From Saccharopolyspora hordei (GTDB lineage: Bacteria > Actinomycetota > Actinomycetes > Mycobacteriales > Pseudonocardiaceae), in assembly GCF_013410345.1 (NCBI RefSeq), contig NZ_JACCFJ010000001.1:3137001-3201000 (forward strand): a stretch of 64,000 nt of DNA. Direction: 5' to 3'. Below the pieces are notes generated by a model that saw nothing but the letters and a program-made list of their open reading frames with translations, was not told where the DNA came from and searched no databases. Each line of letters begins with the position of its first letter. Position 1 is the first letter of the stretch. A program made the translations under genes and the position numbers. This document shows, piece by piece, positions 26,478-33,405 of this stretch.

Positions 26478-27359
26478 ATGAGCTCCTGGGGAATCGACAT
26501 CGGCGGCACCAAGGTCGCCGTCCGGGTCGAGACCGACACGTCCGAGCCGTACGAGGACGCCATGACCTGGTCGGGGTCCGGCGACGTCCGGGAGGATCTC
26601 GCGGTGCTGCGGGCGGCCGTGGCCTCGGCCCGGGACGCGGCCGGCGCACCGCATCGGGTCGGGATCGCCTTCCCGGCCGCGCTGGACGCCGCCGGCCGGG
26701 TGACGAGCTGGCCGAACCGTCCCCACTGGACCGGTCTGGACTGGGGCGCCGTGCTCGACGAGCTGTTCCCGGGCGTGGCCGCGCGCACGGCCGACGACGG
26801 GGACCTGGCGGCGCTGGCGGAGGCCGAGCGGGCGGGCAGCCCCGACGTCCTCTACTTCGGCGTGGGCACCGGGGTCGGTGGTGGCGTCGTGCTCGGCGGA
26901 CGGCCGGTCCCCGGCCCGGAGCGCGGCTCCTGCGAACTCGGCCACGCGATCGCGGACCCCGCGGGGCCGCGGTGCGTGTGCGGGCGCCGCGGCTGCTTGC
27001 AAGCGGTGGCGTCCGGGCCCGCCGTCCTGCGCGCCGCCGGCCGACTGCGCGGTGCGGACACCGACTTCGACGAGTTGCGCCGGGCCTGGCTGGACGGGCA
27101 GGAGTGGGCGGCCGTGGCGGTGGAGTCCGGGTGCGCTGCACTGGCGTCGGTCGCCGTCAGCACGGCCGAGCTGCTGCACCCCGAGCTCGTCCTGATCGGC
27201 GGAGGGTTCGCCGCGGGGCTTCCGGGGTTCGCCGACGTGGTGGCGCGGCACGTCACCGGGCTGGCCCGGCCGGGACATCGGGTCCCCCGGGTCCGCCAGG
27301 CCCGGCTGGGCGGCCTGTCCTCCTTGCACGGCGCGGTCCTGCTGGGGCGTCAGGACTGA
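26478..27359 (+). CDS. rifN: ROK-family kanosamine 6-kinase (RifN-like)
   Basis: A 293-residue ROK sugar kinase. It has the ATP-binding GIDIGGTKVAVR at the start, the sugar-binding GHAIAD segment after GSCEL, and the zinc motif CVCGRRGCLQ. RifN of the AHBA pathway phosphorylates kanosamine (3-amino-3-deoxyglucose) to the 6-phosphate, which is isomerised and passed to transketolase chemistry toward aminoDAHP. Presence of rifK, rifL, rifM, rifG, rifH and rifJ homologues within 17 kb makes this role much more likely than glucose kinase. It lies 10 bases after the DoxX-like frame and ends in a hairpin. Confidence 0.85.
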   Translation: MSSWGIDIGGTKVAVRVETDTSEPYEDAMTWSGSGDVREDLAVLRAAVASARDAAGAPHRVGIAFPAALDAAGRVTSWPNRPHWTGLDWGAVLDELFPGVAARTADDGDLAALAEAERAGSPDVLYFGVGTGVGGGVVLGGRPVPGPERGSCELGHAIADPAGPRCVCGRRGCLQAVASGPAVLRAAGRLRGADTDFDELRRAWLDGQEWAAVAVESGCAALASVAVSTAELLHPELVLIGGGFAAGLPGFADVVARHVTGLARPGHRVPRVRQARLGGLSSLHGAVLLGRQD

Positions 27360-27363
27360 GTCC

Positions 27364-27395
27364 GGCGGGTGGCGGGGCGCGCCCCACCACCCGCC
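27364..27395. terminator. Hairpin between rifN and rifJ
   Basis: GGCGGGTGG at 27364-27372 pairs with CCACCCGCC at 27387-27395 around a self-complementary GC core. It sits between the converging rifN and rifJ genes. Confidence 0.75.
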
Positions 27396-27427
27396 GCGCA
27401 CCCGTGGGAGGAGCAGCGCGGGACTGC

Positions 27428-27862
27428 TCACCCCTCGACCACGCCCAGCAGGGCCCGGGCAGCCAGCCGGTAGCCGGCCGCGCCGAGCCCCGCGATGAGC
27501 CCCGTGGCCAGCGGCGCGATGACCGACTCGTGCCGGAAGCTCTCCCGCGCCCACACGTTGGACAGGTGCACCTCGATCCACGGGTTCGGGTAGTTGGCCA
27601 GCGCGTCGCGCAAGCTCCACCCCGCGATCATCAGCGCCCCCGGGTTCACGATGGCCCCGACGGTCTCGTAGTTCTCGTGGATGGTGCGAACCAGGGCGCC
27701 TTCGCAGTCGTGTTGCACGGAACGGACCCGCCAACCCCGCGGGGCGACTTCTTCGGACACCGCGGCCTCGATGTCGGCCAGGGTTTCGGTGCCGTAGACG
27801 TCTGGTTCTCGCTTTCCCAGAATTCCCAAGTTCGGACCGTTCAGCAGGAGCAGTTCTCGCAA
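27428..27862 (-). CDS. rifJ: Type II aminodehydroquinate dehydratase with altered loop
   Basis: A 144-residue type II dehydroquinase that should dehydrate aminoDHQ to aminodehydroshikimate, the step before AHBA. LLLLNGPNLGILGKREPDVYG supplies the catalytic Arg/Tyr loop, and VNPGA the substrate-binding Asn. EVHLSNVWARESFRHES follows, where relatives usually have His instead of Trp after SNV. The usual [YL]THTS after NPGA is replaced by LMIAGWS, so a substrate-binding His is missing. These changes may fit an amino-substituted substrate or mean reduced activity. TTG start at 27862 has GAGG six bases upstream. It is transcribed away from rifK. Confidence 0.8.
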   Translation of the reverse strand: MRELLLLNGPNLGILGKREPDVYGTETLADIEAAVSEEVAPRGWRVRSVQHDCEGALVRTIHENYETVGAIVNPGALMIAGWSLRDALANYPNPWIEVHLSNVWARESFRHESVIAPLATGLIAGLGAAGYRLAARALLGVVEG

Positions 27863-27966
27863 CGTCCACCTCGGTGGTCAGAACGGATCAGCGCGCGAGT
27901 GAGGAGTGCGCGACGCACGGACTCCCTCGTTGTAGCACCGGCCGGAGAACGCGGGCGCGCCGCGCC

Positions 27967-28031
27967 GCGTTTTAAGGGGACTGTAGGGGGGTGCTAGGGG
28001 AGATGACGTGGTAGCGGAGCTGCGGTAGCGT
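27967..28031 (+). promoter_or_regulatory. rifK promoter with shared TTTA-N9-TAGGGGGGTG element
   Basis: In the 320-base gap between rifJ and rifK, GCGTTTTA (27967-27974) and TAGGGGGGTG (27984-27993) are separated by nine bases. A TAGCGT that could be a -10 box lies 32 bases further on (28026-28031). The same elements with the same nine-base gap and a -10-like TAGGAAT occur before the PKS at 33209-33272. The match outside coding DNA at the two biosynthetic promoters suggests a common activator, most simply the LAL protein at 23048-25807. Confidence 0.6.
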
Positions 28032-28182
28032 GCTGGACGTTCGCGGGTGACTCAACGCCGACGCCTCACGAGGATCCTCCTCCGAGCGGTTCTGCTGCCG
28101 CGATCGGAATTCGTCGGTGAACCGCGATCAGCACTTCGCCTCCTTTTCATCCTTCGGGTCTTGCGCGATCGAATGGAGAACC

Positions 28183-29346
28183 ATGAGCGGTGCACGACGG
28201 GCATCCGAACTTCCGGCGTGGCCCCAGTACGACGAAGCGGAACGCGCGGGTCTGGTCCGCGCGCTGGAACAAGGCCAGTGGTGGCGCATGGGCGGCGGCG
28301 AGGTCGACGCCTTCGAGCGCGAGTTCGCCGAGCACCACGGTTCCTCCCACGCCCTGGCGGTGACCAACGGGACCCACGCGCTCGAACTGGCGCTGCAGGT
28401 GCTCGGCGTCGGCCCGGGCAGCGAGGTGATCGTCCCCGCGTTCACCTTCATCTCCTCGTCCCAGGCAGCGCAACGGCTCGGCGCGGTCGCGGTGCCGGTG
28501 GACGTCGACCCCGAGACGTACTGCATCGACGTCGCGGCCACCGGGCGCGCGATCACCGACCGCACCAAGGCGATCATGCCGGTGCACATGGCCGGCCACG
28601 TCGCCGACATGACGGCCCTGCGGCAGCTCGCCGAGGACGCGGGAGTGGCGATCCTGCAGGACGCCGCGCACGCGCACGGCGCCCGGTGGGAGGGCCGGCG
28701 GATCGGTGAACTGGGTTCGGTCGCCGCGTTCAGCTTCCAGAACGGCAAGCTGATGACCGCCGGGGAAGGCGGCGCGGTGCTGTTCCCCGACGCCGACCTG
28801 CACGAGGAAGCGTTCTTGCGGCACAGCTGCGGGCGTCCGCCGACGGACCGCCACTACCTCCACAAGACCTCCGGCTCCAACTTCCGGCTCAACGAGTTCT
28901 CCGCGAGCGTGCTGCGCGCCCAGCTGGGGCGCCTGGAGGAGCAGATCGAGACGCGCGAGCAGCGCTGGCCCCTGCTGTCCGGGCTGCTGGCCGAGATCTC
29001 CGGCGTGGTGCCCCAGGGCCGGGACAAGCGCTGTGACCGGAACCCGCACTACATGGCGATGTTCCGCATCCCGGGCATCAGCGAGCAGCGGCGCAACGAG
29101 CTGGTCGACGCCCTGGTGGAACGCGGCGTGCCGGCGTTCGCGTCGTTCCGCGCCATCTACCGGTGCGACGGGTTCTGGGAGTCCGCCGCCCCGGGCGAGA
29201 CGGTGGACGCCATCGCACGCCGCTGCCCGAACACCGAGGCCATCAGCCGGGACTGCATCTGGCTGCACCACCGCACGCTGCTGGGCACCGAGCAGCAGAT
29301 GCACGAGGTCGCCGCCATCGTCGCCGAGGCCGTGGAGGCACCGTGA
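28183..29346 (+). CDS. rifK: AHBA synthase (PLP enzyme)
   Basis: A 387-residue DegT-type PLP enzyme very similar in text to RifK. Examples are PAWPQYDEAERAGLVRALEQ near the start, WWRMGGGEVDAFE, AVTNGTHALELALQ, and FQNGKLMTAGEGGAV with the PLP lysine at residue 189. In ansamycin pathways this protein aromatises aminodehydroshikimate to AHBA and, with RifL, also acts as a transaminase on a 3-keto sugar nucleotide toward kanosamine. ATG at 28183 follows GGAGAA. It heads the rifK-rifL-rifM operon, overlapping rifL by four bases. AHBA synthase is the standard marker gene for ansamycin/mitomycin-type clusters. Confidence 0.95.
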   Translation: MSGARRASELPAWPQYDEAERAGLVRALEQGQWWRMGGGEVDAFEREFAEHHGSSHALAVTNGTHALELALQVLGVGPGSEVIVPAFTFISSSQAAQRLGAVAVPVDVDPETYCIDVAATGRAITDRTKAIMPVHMAGHVADMTALRQLAEDAGVAILQDAAHAHGARWEGRRIGELGSVAAFSFQNGKLMTAGEGGAVLFPDADLHEEAFLRHSCGRPPTDRHYLHKTSGSNFRLNEFSASVLRAQLGRLEEQIETREQRWPLLSGLLAEISGVVPQGRDKRCDRNPHYMAMFRIPGISEQRRNELVDALVERGVPAFASFRAIYRCDGFWESAAPGETVDAIARRCPNTEAISRDCIWLHHRTLLGTEQQMHEVAAIVAEAVEAP

Positions 29347-30443
29347 GCGGCGGAGACGCGCGCGCGGACACCGCCGCCCGCGACGGCCGGATCCGGACGG
29401 CGGTGGTCGGGATGGGCTGGGCCGGGCGCTCCATCTGGTTGCCGCGGTTGGCGCAGCACCCGGCGTTCGCGCTGACCGCGGCTGTCGACCCCGACGCCGT
29501 GGTGCGGGCCTCGGTGCGGCGCGACCACCCCGACCTGACCGTGCTGCCCACTGTGGACGCTCTGGGTGCGGAGCCGGTCGACCTGGCGGTGGTCGCGGTC
29601 CCCAACCACCTGCACGCTCCGGTCGCGTGCGAGCTGCTCGCCCGGGGAACGCCGGTCTTCCTGGAGAAGCCCGTGTGCCTGGACGCGGCGGAGGCGGACC
29701 AGCTCGCGGAGGCCGAGCGGTCGGGCGGGACGGTCCTGCTGGCGGGCAGCGCGGCACGCTACCGGGCCGACGTCCGACGACTGGCCGAGCTCGTGCCGAA
29801 GCTCGGTACCGTCCGGCACGTCGACCTGTCCTGGGTGCGGTCGCGCGGGGTGCCCAGCGCGGGCGGTTGGTTCACCGACCAGCGCACGGCCGGTGGTGGT
29901 GCCCTGGTGGACCTGGGCTGGCACCTGCTGGACGTGCTCACCGGTCTGCTCGGACCGCTCGGCGTGGCGCAGGCGGTCGGAGCGGTGAGCGACGACTTCC
30001 TGCACGACGGGGCCTGGCGCGCGGTGTGGCGCAAGGACGCCCCGGTCGCCGCCGGCGGCGACGTCGAGGACACCGCACGGGCGTTCCTGGTGACCGACCA
30101 CGGGACCTCGGTGTCCCTGCGCGCCAGCTGGGCCTCGCACGAACCCCGGGACGTCACCACGATCCGCGTCGAGGGCAGCGCCGGTTCCGCCGAACTGCGC
30201 TGCACCTTCGGGTTCAGCCCGAACCGGGAGGGCGGCCCGGTGCTGACGCTGCTCCGCGACGGCGAACCGGAGCGGATCGAGGTGCCGCGCGAGGCCATCG
30301 GTGCCGAGTACCACCAGCAGCTCGACCAGCTGGTGTCGGCGCTCACCGACCCGGCCGCGCCCGGCCGTGCCATCACCGAGGCCAGGAGCACGATCGACGT
30401 GATCGACCGGGTGTACGCCTCGGCCGCTCGGAGCCGGGCGTGA
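29343..30443 (+). CDS. rifL: Gfo/Idh/MocA oxidoreductase (RifL-like)
   Basis: A 366-residue NAD(P)-dependent oxidoreductase. The Rossmann motif near residue 22 reads VVGMGWAGRSIWLPRL. The VFLEKPVCLDAAEA segment carries the catalytic EKP lysine, and GGGALVDLGWHLLDVL contributes the family histidine. RifL partners RifK in forming the amino sugar precursor, probably by oxidising C3 of UDP-glucose before transamination. The GTG start overlaps the rifK stop (GTGA), so the two proteins are made together. Confidence 0.88.
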   Translation: MSGGDARADTAARDGRIRTAVVGMGWAGRSIWLPRLAQHPAFALTAAVDPDAVVRASVRRDHPDLTVLPTVDALGAEPVDLAVVAVPNHLHAPVACELLARGTPVFLEKPVCLDAAEADQLAEAERSGGTVLLAGSAARYRADVRRLAELVPKLGTVRHVDLSWVRSRGVPSAGGWFTDQRTAGGGALVDLGWHLLDVLTGLLGPLGVAQAVGAVSDDFLHDGAWRAVWRKDAPVAAGGDVEDTARAFLVTDHGTSVSLRASWASHEPRDVTTIRVEGSAGSAELRCTFGFSPNREGGPVLTLLRDGEPERIEVPREAIGAEYHQQLDQLVSALTDPAAPGRAITEARSTIDVIDRVYASAARSRA

Positions 30444-30475
30444 CCACGTCGGGGACCTGCCGGGAGGAGTCGCCA

Positions 30476-31156
30476 GTGGACCGGGACACGACACTGCAGC
30501 ACGTGCGTCCGCGGCTCGGTGGGGAACGCGTCTTCGCCGTGGTGTTCGACCTGGACGGCGTGCTGGTGGACAGCTTCGCCGTCATGCAGGAGGCGTTCGC
30601 CGTCGCCTACGCCGAGGTCGTCGGCGACGGCGAGGCGCCGTTCGACGAGTACCGCAAGCACCTGGGCCGCTACTTCCCCGACATCATGCGGATCATGGGC
30701 TTGCCGTTGGAGATGGAGGAGCCGTTCGTCCGGGAGAGCTACCGCCGCGCTGGGCAGGTGCAGCTGTTCGACGGGGTCCGCGAGCTGTTGGCCGACCTGA
30801 GCGCGCTCGGTGTCCGGATGGCGGTGGCCACCGGCAAGAGCGGCCCGCGGGCCCGCTCGCTGCTGGACGGGCTCGGTGTCCTGCCGCACTTCGACCACGT
30901 CATCGGCTCCGACGAGGTCCCGCGGGCGAAACCGGCCCCGGACATCGTGCAGCGCGCGCTGGAGCTGCTGGGCACGCCGCCGCAGCGAGCCGTGATGGTC
31001 GGTGACGCGACCACCGACCTGATCGCGGCCCGTGGCGCGGGCGTCACCGCGGTCGCGGCCACCTGGGGAGAGTCCGATGTGGACGCCCTGCTGGCGGAGG
31101 ACCCGGACGCGGTGGTGGAGTCGCCCGGAGAGGTGCTGGCGCTGGTGTCGAGGTGA
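30476..31156 (+). CDS. rifM: HAD-family phosphatase (RifM-like)
   Basis: A 226-residue HAD hydrolase. Motif I is VFDLDGVLVDS, motif II ATGKSG, motif III lies in RAKPAPDIV, and motif IV is MVGDATTDLIAA. In the AHBA route RifM-type phosphatases are placed in formation of free kanosamine from its nucleotide or phosphate form. GTG at 30476 has GGGAGGAG upstream and is preferred over a GTG at 30440 that overlaps the rifL stop. The operon ends at a long hairpin just downstream. Confidence 0.87.
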   Translation: MDRDTTLQHVRPRLGGERVFAVVFDLDGVLVDSFAVMQEAFAVAYAEVVGDGEAPFDEYRKHLGRYFPDIMRIMGLPLEMEEPFVRESYRRAGQVQLFDGVRELLADLSALGVRMAVATGKSGPRARSLLDGLGVLPHFDHVIGSDEVPRAKPAPDIVQRALELLGTPPQRAVMVGDATTDLIAARGAGVTAVAATWGESDVDALLAEDPDAVVESPGEVLALVSR

Positions 31157-31164
31157 TGTGCCGG

Positions 31165-31197
31165 TCGGCCCCGGACCTCGCGCGGGTCCGGGGCCGA
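31165..31197. terminator. 13-bp-stem hairpin between rifM and rifG
   Basis: Perfect 13-bp stem, TCGGCCCCGGACC at 31165-31177 and GGTCCGGGGCCGA at 31185-31197, with a 7-base loop, between converging operons. It is one of the strongest hairpins in the window. Confidence 0.88.
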
Positions 31198-31210
31198 CTC
31201 GCGTTCGGGC

Positions 31211-32245
31211 TCAGTCGCGCGGCATCGCGGCGAGGGTGTCGGCGACGAGCTGTTCCGGCACGTCGTGCACCAGGTCCGGTCCGTCCGGCCCGTCGAGCAC
31301 GAACGTCAGGCCGGAGGTGGCCTTCTTGTCCAGACGCATCAGGTCGATCAACCGTTGCGGGGCGACGTCGGCGGGCAGCCGCCACGGCAGGCCGTAGTGC
31401 TGGACGACCTCGAGGTGCTCGGCCGCACGCCCCTCGGAGACCCTGCCGAGCGCCGCGGCCAGCCGGCCGGCGAACACCGTGCCGATGGCGACACCTTCGC
31501 CGTGGCGCAGCGCGTAGTCGGTCGCGCGTTCCAGCGCGTGCCCCAGCGTGTGGCCGTAGTTGAGCACGTGGCGGCGCCCGGTGTCGCGCTCGTCCGACAC
31601 CACCACCGAGGCCTTCAACGCCACGCTGGCGGCGATCTGCTCGGGCAGCGCGAGGTGACGCAGGTCGCCCGCGCCGATGAAGTGGCAGCGCGCGATCTCG
31701 CCGTAGCCGTTGGTCCACTCGCGGGCGGGGAGCGTGGCGAGCAGGTCGGTGTCGCAGAGCACCGCCTTGGGCTGCCAGTACGCCCCGACGAGGTTCTTGC
31801 CCTCCGGGAGGTTGACCGCCGTCTTGCCACCGACGCTCGCGTCGACCTGCGCCAGCAGCGAGCTCGGCAGGTGCACGACCGGGACTCCCCGGTGGTACAG
31901 GGCCGCCGCCAGCCCGACCGAGTCGGTGACGGTCCCGCCACCGCAGGAGATCACCACGTCCGTGCGGGTGAGACCGAACTCGGCGAACCGGCGGCACATC
32001 GACTCGACCGTGGCGAGGTTCTTGTCGTGCTCGCCGTCCTGGGCGGGCAGCACCAGCGTGGGGACCCCGAGGTCGGGGAGCAGTTCCGGTGGCCGGGCGG
32101 TGACCACCGCGGCCCGCTTCGCTCCCAGCCCGGCGACCAGGTGGGGCAAGGTGCCGCGCACCCCGGGACCGATGTGGACGGTGTAGCTGCGCTCCTGCAG
32201 GTCCACCTCGATCCGGGTGCCTTCCAGGTCGGTGGGCGCGGTCAT
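31211..32245 (-). CDS. rifG: Aminodehydroquinate synthase (RifG-like)
   Basis: A 344-residue dehydroquinate-synthase-family enzyme that cyclises aminoDAHP to aminoDHQ using NAD and a metal. Family text is intact: ISCGGGTVTDSVGLAAAL for the cofactor loop, PSSLLAQVDASVGGKTAVN, KNLVGAYWQP and the metal-binding NYGHTLGHALERATDY. ATG at 32245 overlaps the stop of the upstream gene in ATGA and has AAGGAG before it. Because it sits among AHBA genes and lacks aroC/aroK neighbours, the amino-shikimate role is preferred over primary aromatic synthesis. Confidence 0.88.
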   Translation of the reverse strand: MTAPTDLEGTRIEVDLQERSYTVHIGPGVRGTLPHLVAGLGAKRAAVVTARPPELLPDLGVPTLVLPAQDGEHDKNLATVESMCRRFAEFGLTRTDVVISCGGGTVTDSVGLAAALYHRGVPVVHLPSSLLAQVDASVGGKTAVNLPEGKNLVGAYWQPKAVLCDTDLLATLPAREWTNGYGEIARCHFIGAGDLRHLALPEQIAASVALKASVVVSDERDTGRRHVLNYGHTLGHALERATDYALRHGEGVAIGTVFAGRLAAALGRVSEGRAAEHLEVVQHYGLPWRLPADVAPQRLIDLMRLDKKATSGLTFVLDGPDGPDLVHDVPEQLVADTLAAMPRD

Positions 32246-33051
32246 GGTCGGGCTCCTTCCAGTGCGAGTTCGACGCGTGCGTGGTCCGGGACCTCGATGC
32301 CGTGCTGGAGCGCGGTGCGCAGGGTCCGGGCGGCGAGTGCCTGGACCGGTTCGGGGATGCCGATCCGCAGGTGGGTGCGGCGGGCGTGGTCGAACAGCAG
32401 GTAGTTCACCGGAGGTGCCTCGGGAGCCGCTGCGGCCGTGATCGCGTGCACTGCCTCGAGGTAGTGCGGCCACGCGGCCCAGGAGTGCAGTGCGTCGTTG
32501 CTGCGTGCATCGGCGAGCACGTCGTCGAGGTGCCGGTCGGCCTGCCGCACCAGGTCGACCCGCTGTTCCGGTGTCAGCGCGGCCGACCAGGTCTGCCAGC
32601 ACTGGAACAGGAATGCCGCGCGCTGTGGCGCTGCGACGGGGGCGATCAGCCGTCGCAGGTGGGCGGCGCAGAACCGGACCTGGTGCGTGCCGGGCACCCC
32701 GCCGTCCCGCAGGACGTGCAGCGCGAGCTCGCTGCCGGCTTCGGCGAGGTCGAGCGCGGCGCCGGACAACGCCGCGGGGTCGGCGTCGACGTCCCCTGGC
32801 CGGACGCGGATCCGGTGCTGCCGGGCCGTGGTCTCCCGGACCGCTCCGGTGCGCGCCGGTCCGGTGGTGCGGGTCCACAGGGCGACGACGGGGTCGAGTC
32901 GGTGGTGCCGTTCGAAGAACCACCGGCTGCGCGCATCGGCGGCGCGGATGCGCGCCACCAGTGCGTGCAGCGCCGTGACGAGTTCCGCTGCGGAACCCGG
33001 TCCAGGTTCGGGGGTTTCGTGCACGAGGAGTACTGACCAGTCGCGCGTCAA
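32242..33051 (-). CDS. Unassigned protein, possible SpaB_C/thiopeptide-type domain
   Basis: About 269 residues with no firm family assignment. The layout (LTRDWSVLLVHET at the start, RSRWFFER near residue 44, SELALHVLRDGG, RAAFLFQCWQTWS and a late VNYLLFDHARRTHLRIG) resembles stand-alone thiopeptide-type/lantibiotic dehydratase C-terminal (SpaB_C) proteins. The usual HLR segment after WFFIR is not clear. TTG at 33051 has GAGG nine bases upstream; the frame is open to 33204 but that extension looks random. It is coupled to rifG by an ATGA overlap and diverges from the PKS. This is unexpected in an AHBA cluster; a tailoring or condensation role is only a guess. Confidence 0.5.
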   Translation of the reverse strand: MTRDWSVLLVHETPEPGPGSAAELVTALHALVARIRAADARSRWFFERHHRLDPVVALWTRTTGPARTGAVRETTARQHRIRVRPGDVDADPAALSGAALDLAEAGSELALHVLRDGGVPGTHQVRFCAAHLRRLIAPVAAPQRAAFLFQCWQTWSAALTPEQRVDLVRQADRHLDDVLADARSNDALHSWAAWPHYLEAVHAITAAAAPEAPPVNYLLFDHARRTHLRIGIPEPVQALAARTLRTALQHGIEVPDHARVELALEGARP

Positions 33052-33208
33052 CGCAAAGCACCTCGGTGATCGTGCGGTCGGGACGGTGGGGAGACGGCGG
33101 GGCGGCCGACCGGGAGGACCGGTGGGAGAGCTGGGCCCGCGCGCTCCCGAGCGTAGGTGCGCGTCGATCTCCACCGCCACGGCCAGGGCCGGAAACATCG
33201 GCACAGCA

Positions 33209-33272
33209 GCGATTTAGGGACGTGCTAGGGGGGTGAGCAGGGGGCTGCGGAGGGGCTGCGTGCGGTAGGAAT
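33209..33272 (+). promoter_or_regulatory. PKS promoter with shared TTTA-N9-TAGGGGGGTG element
   Basis: GCGATTTA (33209-33216), nine bases, then TAGGGGGGTG (33226-33235), matching the rifK promoter at 27967-27993 in text and spacing. A -10-like TAGGAAT (33266-33272) follows after 30 bases, versus 32 at rifK. Both also carry a GCTGCG just before the -10-like box. This lies in the 354-base divergent gap between the SpaB_C-like gene and the PKS. The remaining 130 bases to the PKS ATG show no other clear signal. Confidence 0.6.
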
Positions 33273-33405
33273 TGGGGCGGTTGGGGTGTTCTCAGCGCAG
33301 CGCGGCGCGCGAACGCGCCCGTGTGTTGTGTCCGCGAACCGGCGGGTGGGCACGAGCATGAGCTGCTGCGCCCGTGTCCGGTGGTGACCGAGGATAGGGT
33401 GGAAC

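Noticed and set aside
31211..32245. Read as primary-metabolism dehydroquinate synthase (aroB)
   Set aside because: No aroC, aroK or other shikimate genes are adjacent. It is coupled to an AHBA cluster gene and near rifH, rifJ and rifK homologues.
33052..33204. Upstream extension of the SpaB_C-like gene to an ATG at 33204
   Set aside because: The added 51 residues are Pro/Arg-rich without homology. TTG at 33051 has a GAGG ribosome site.
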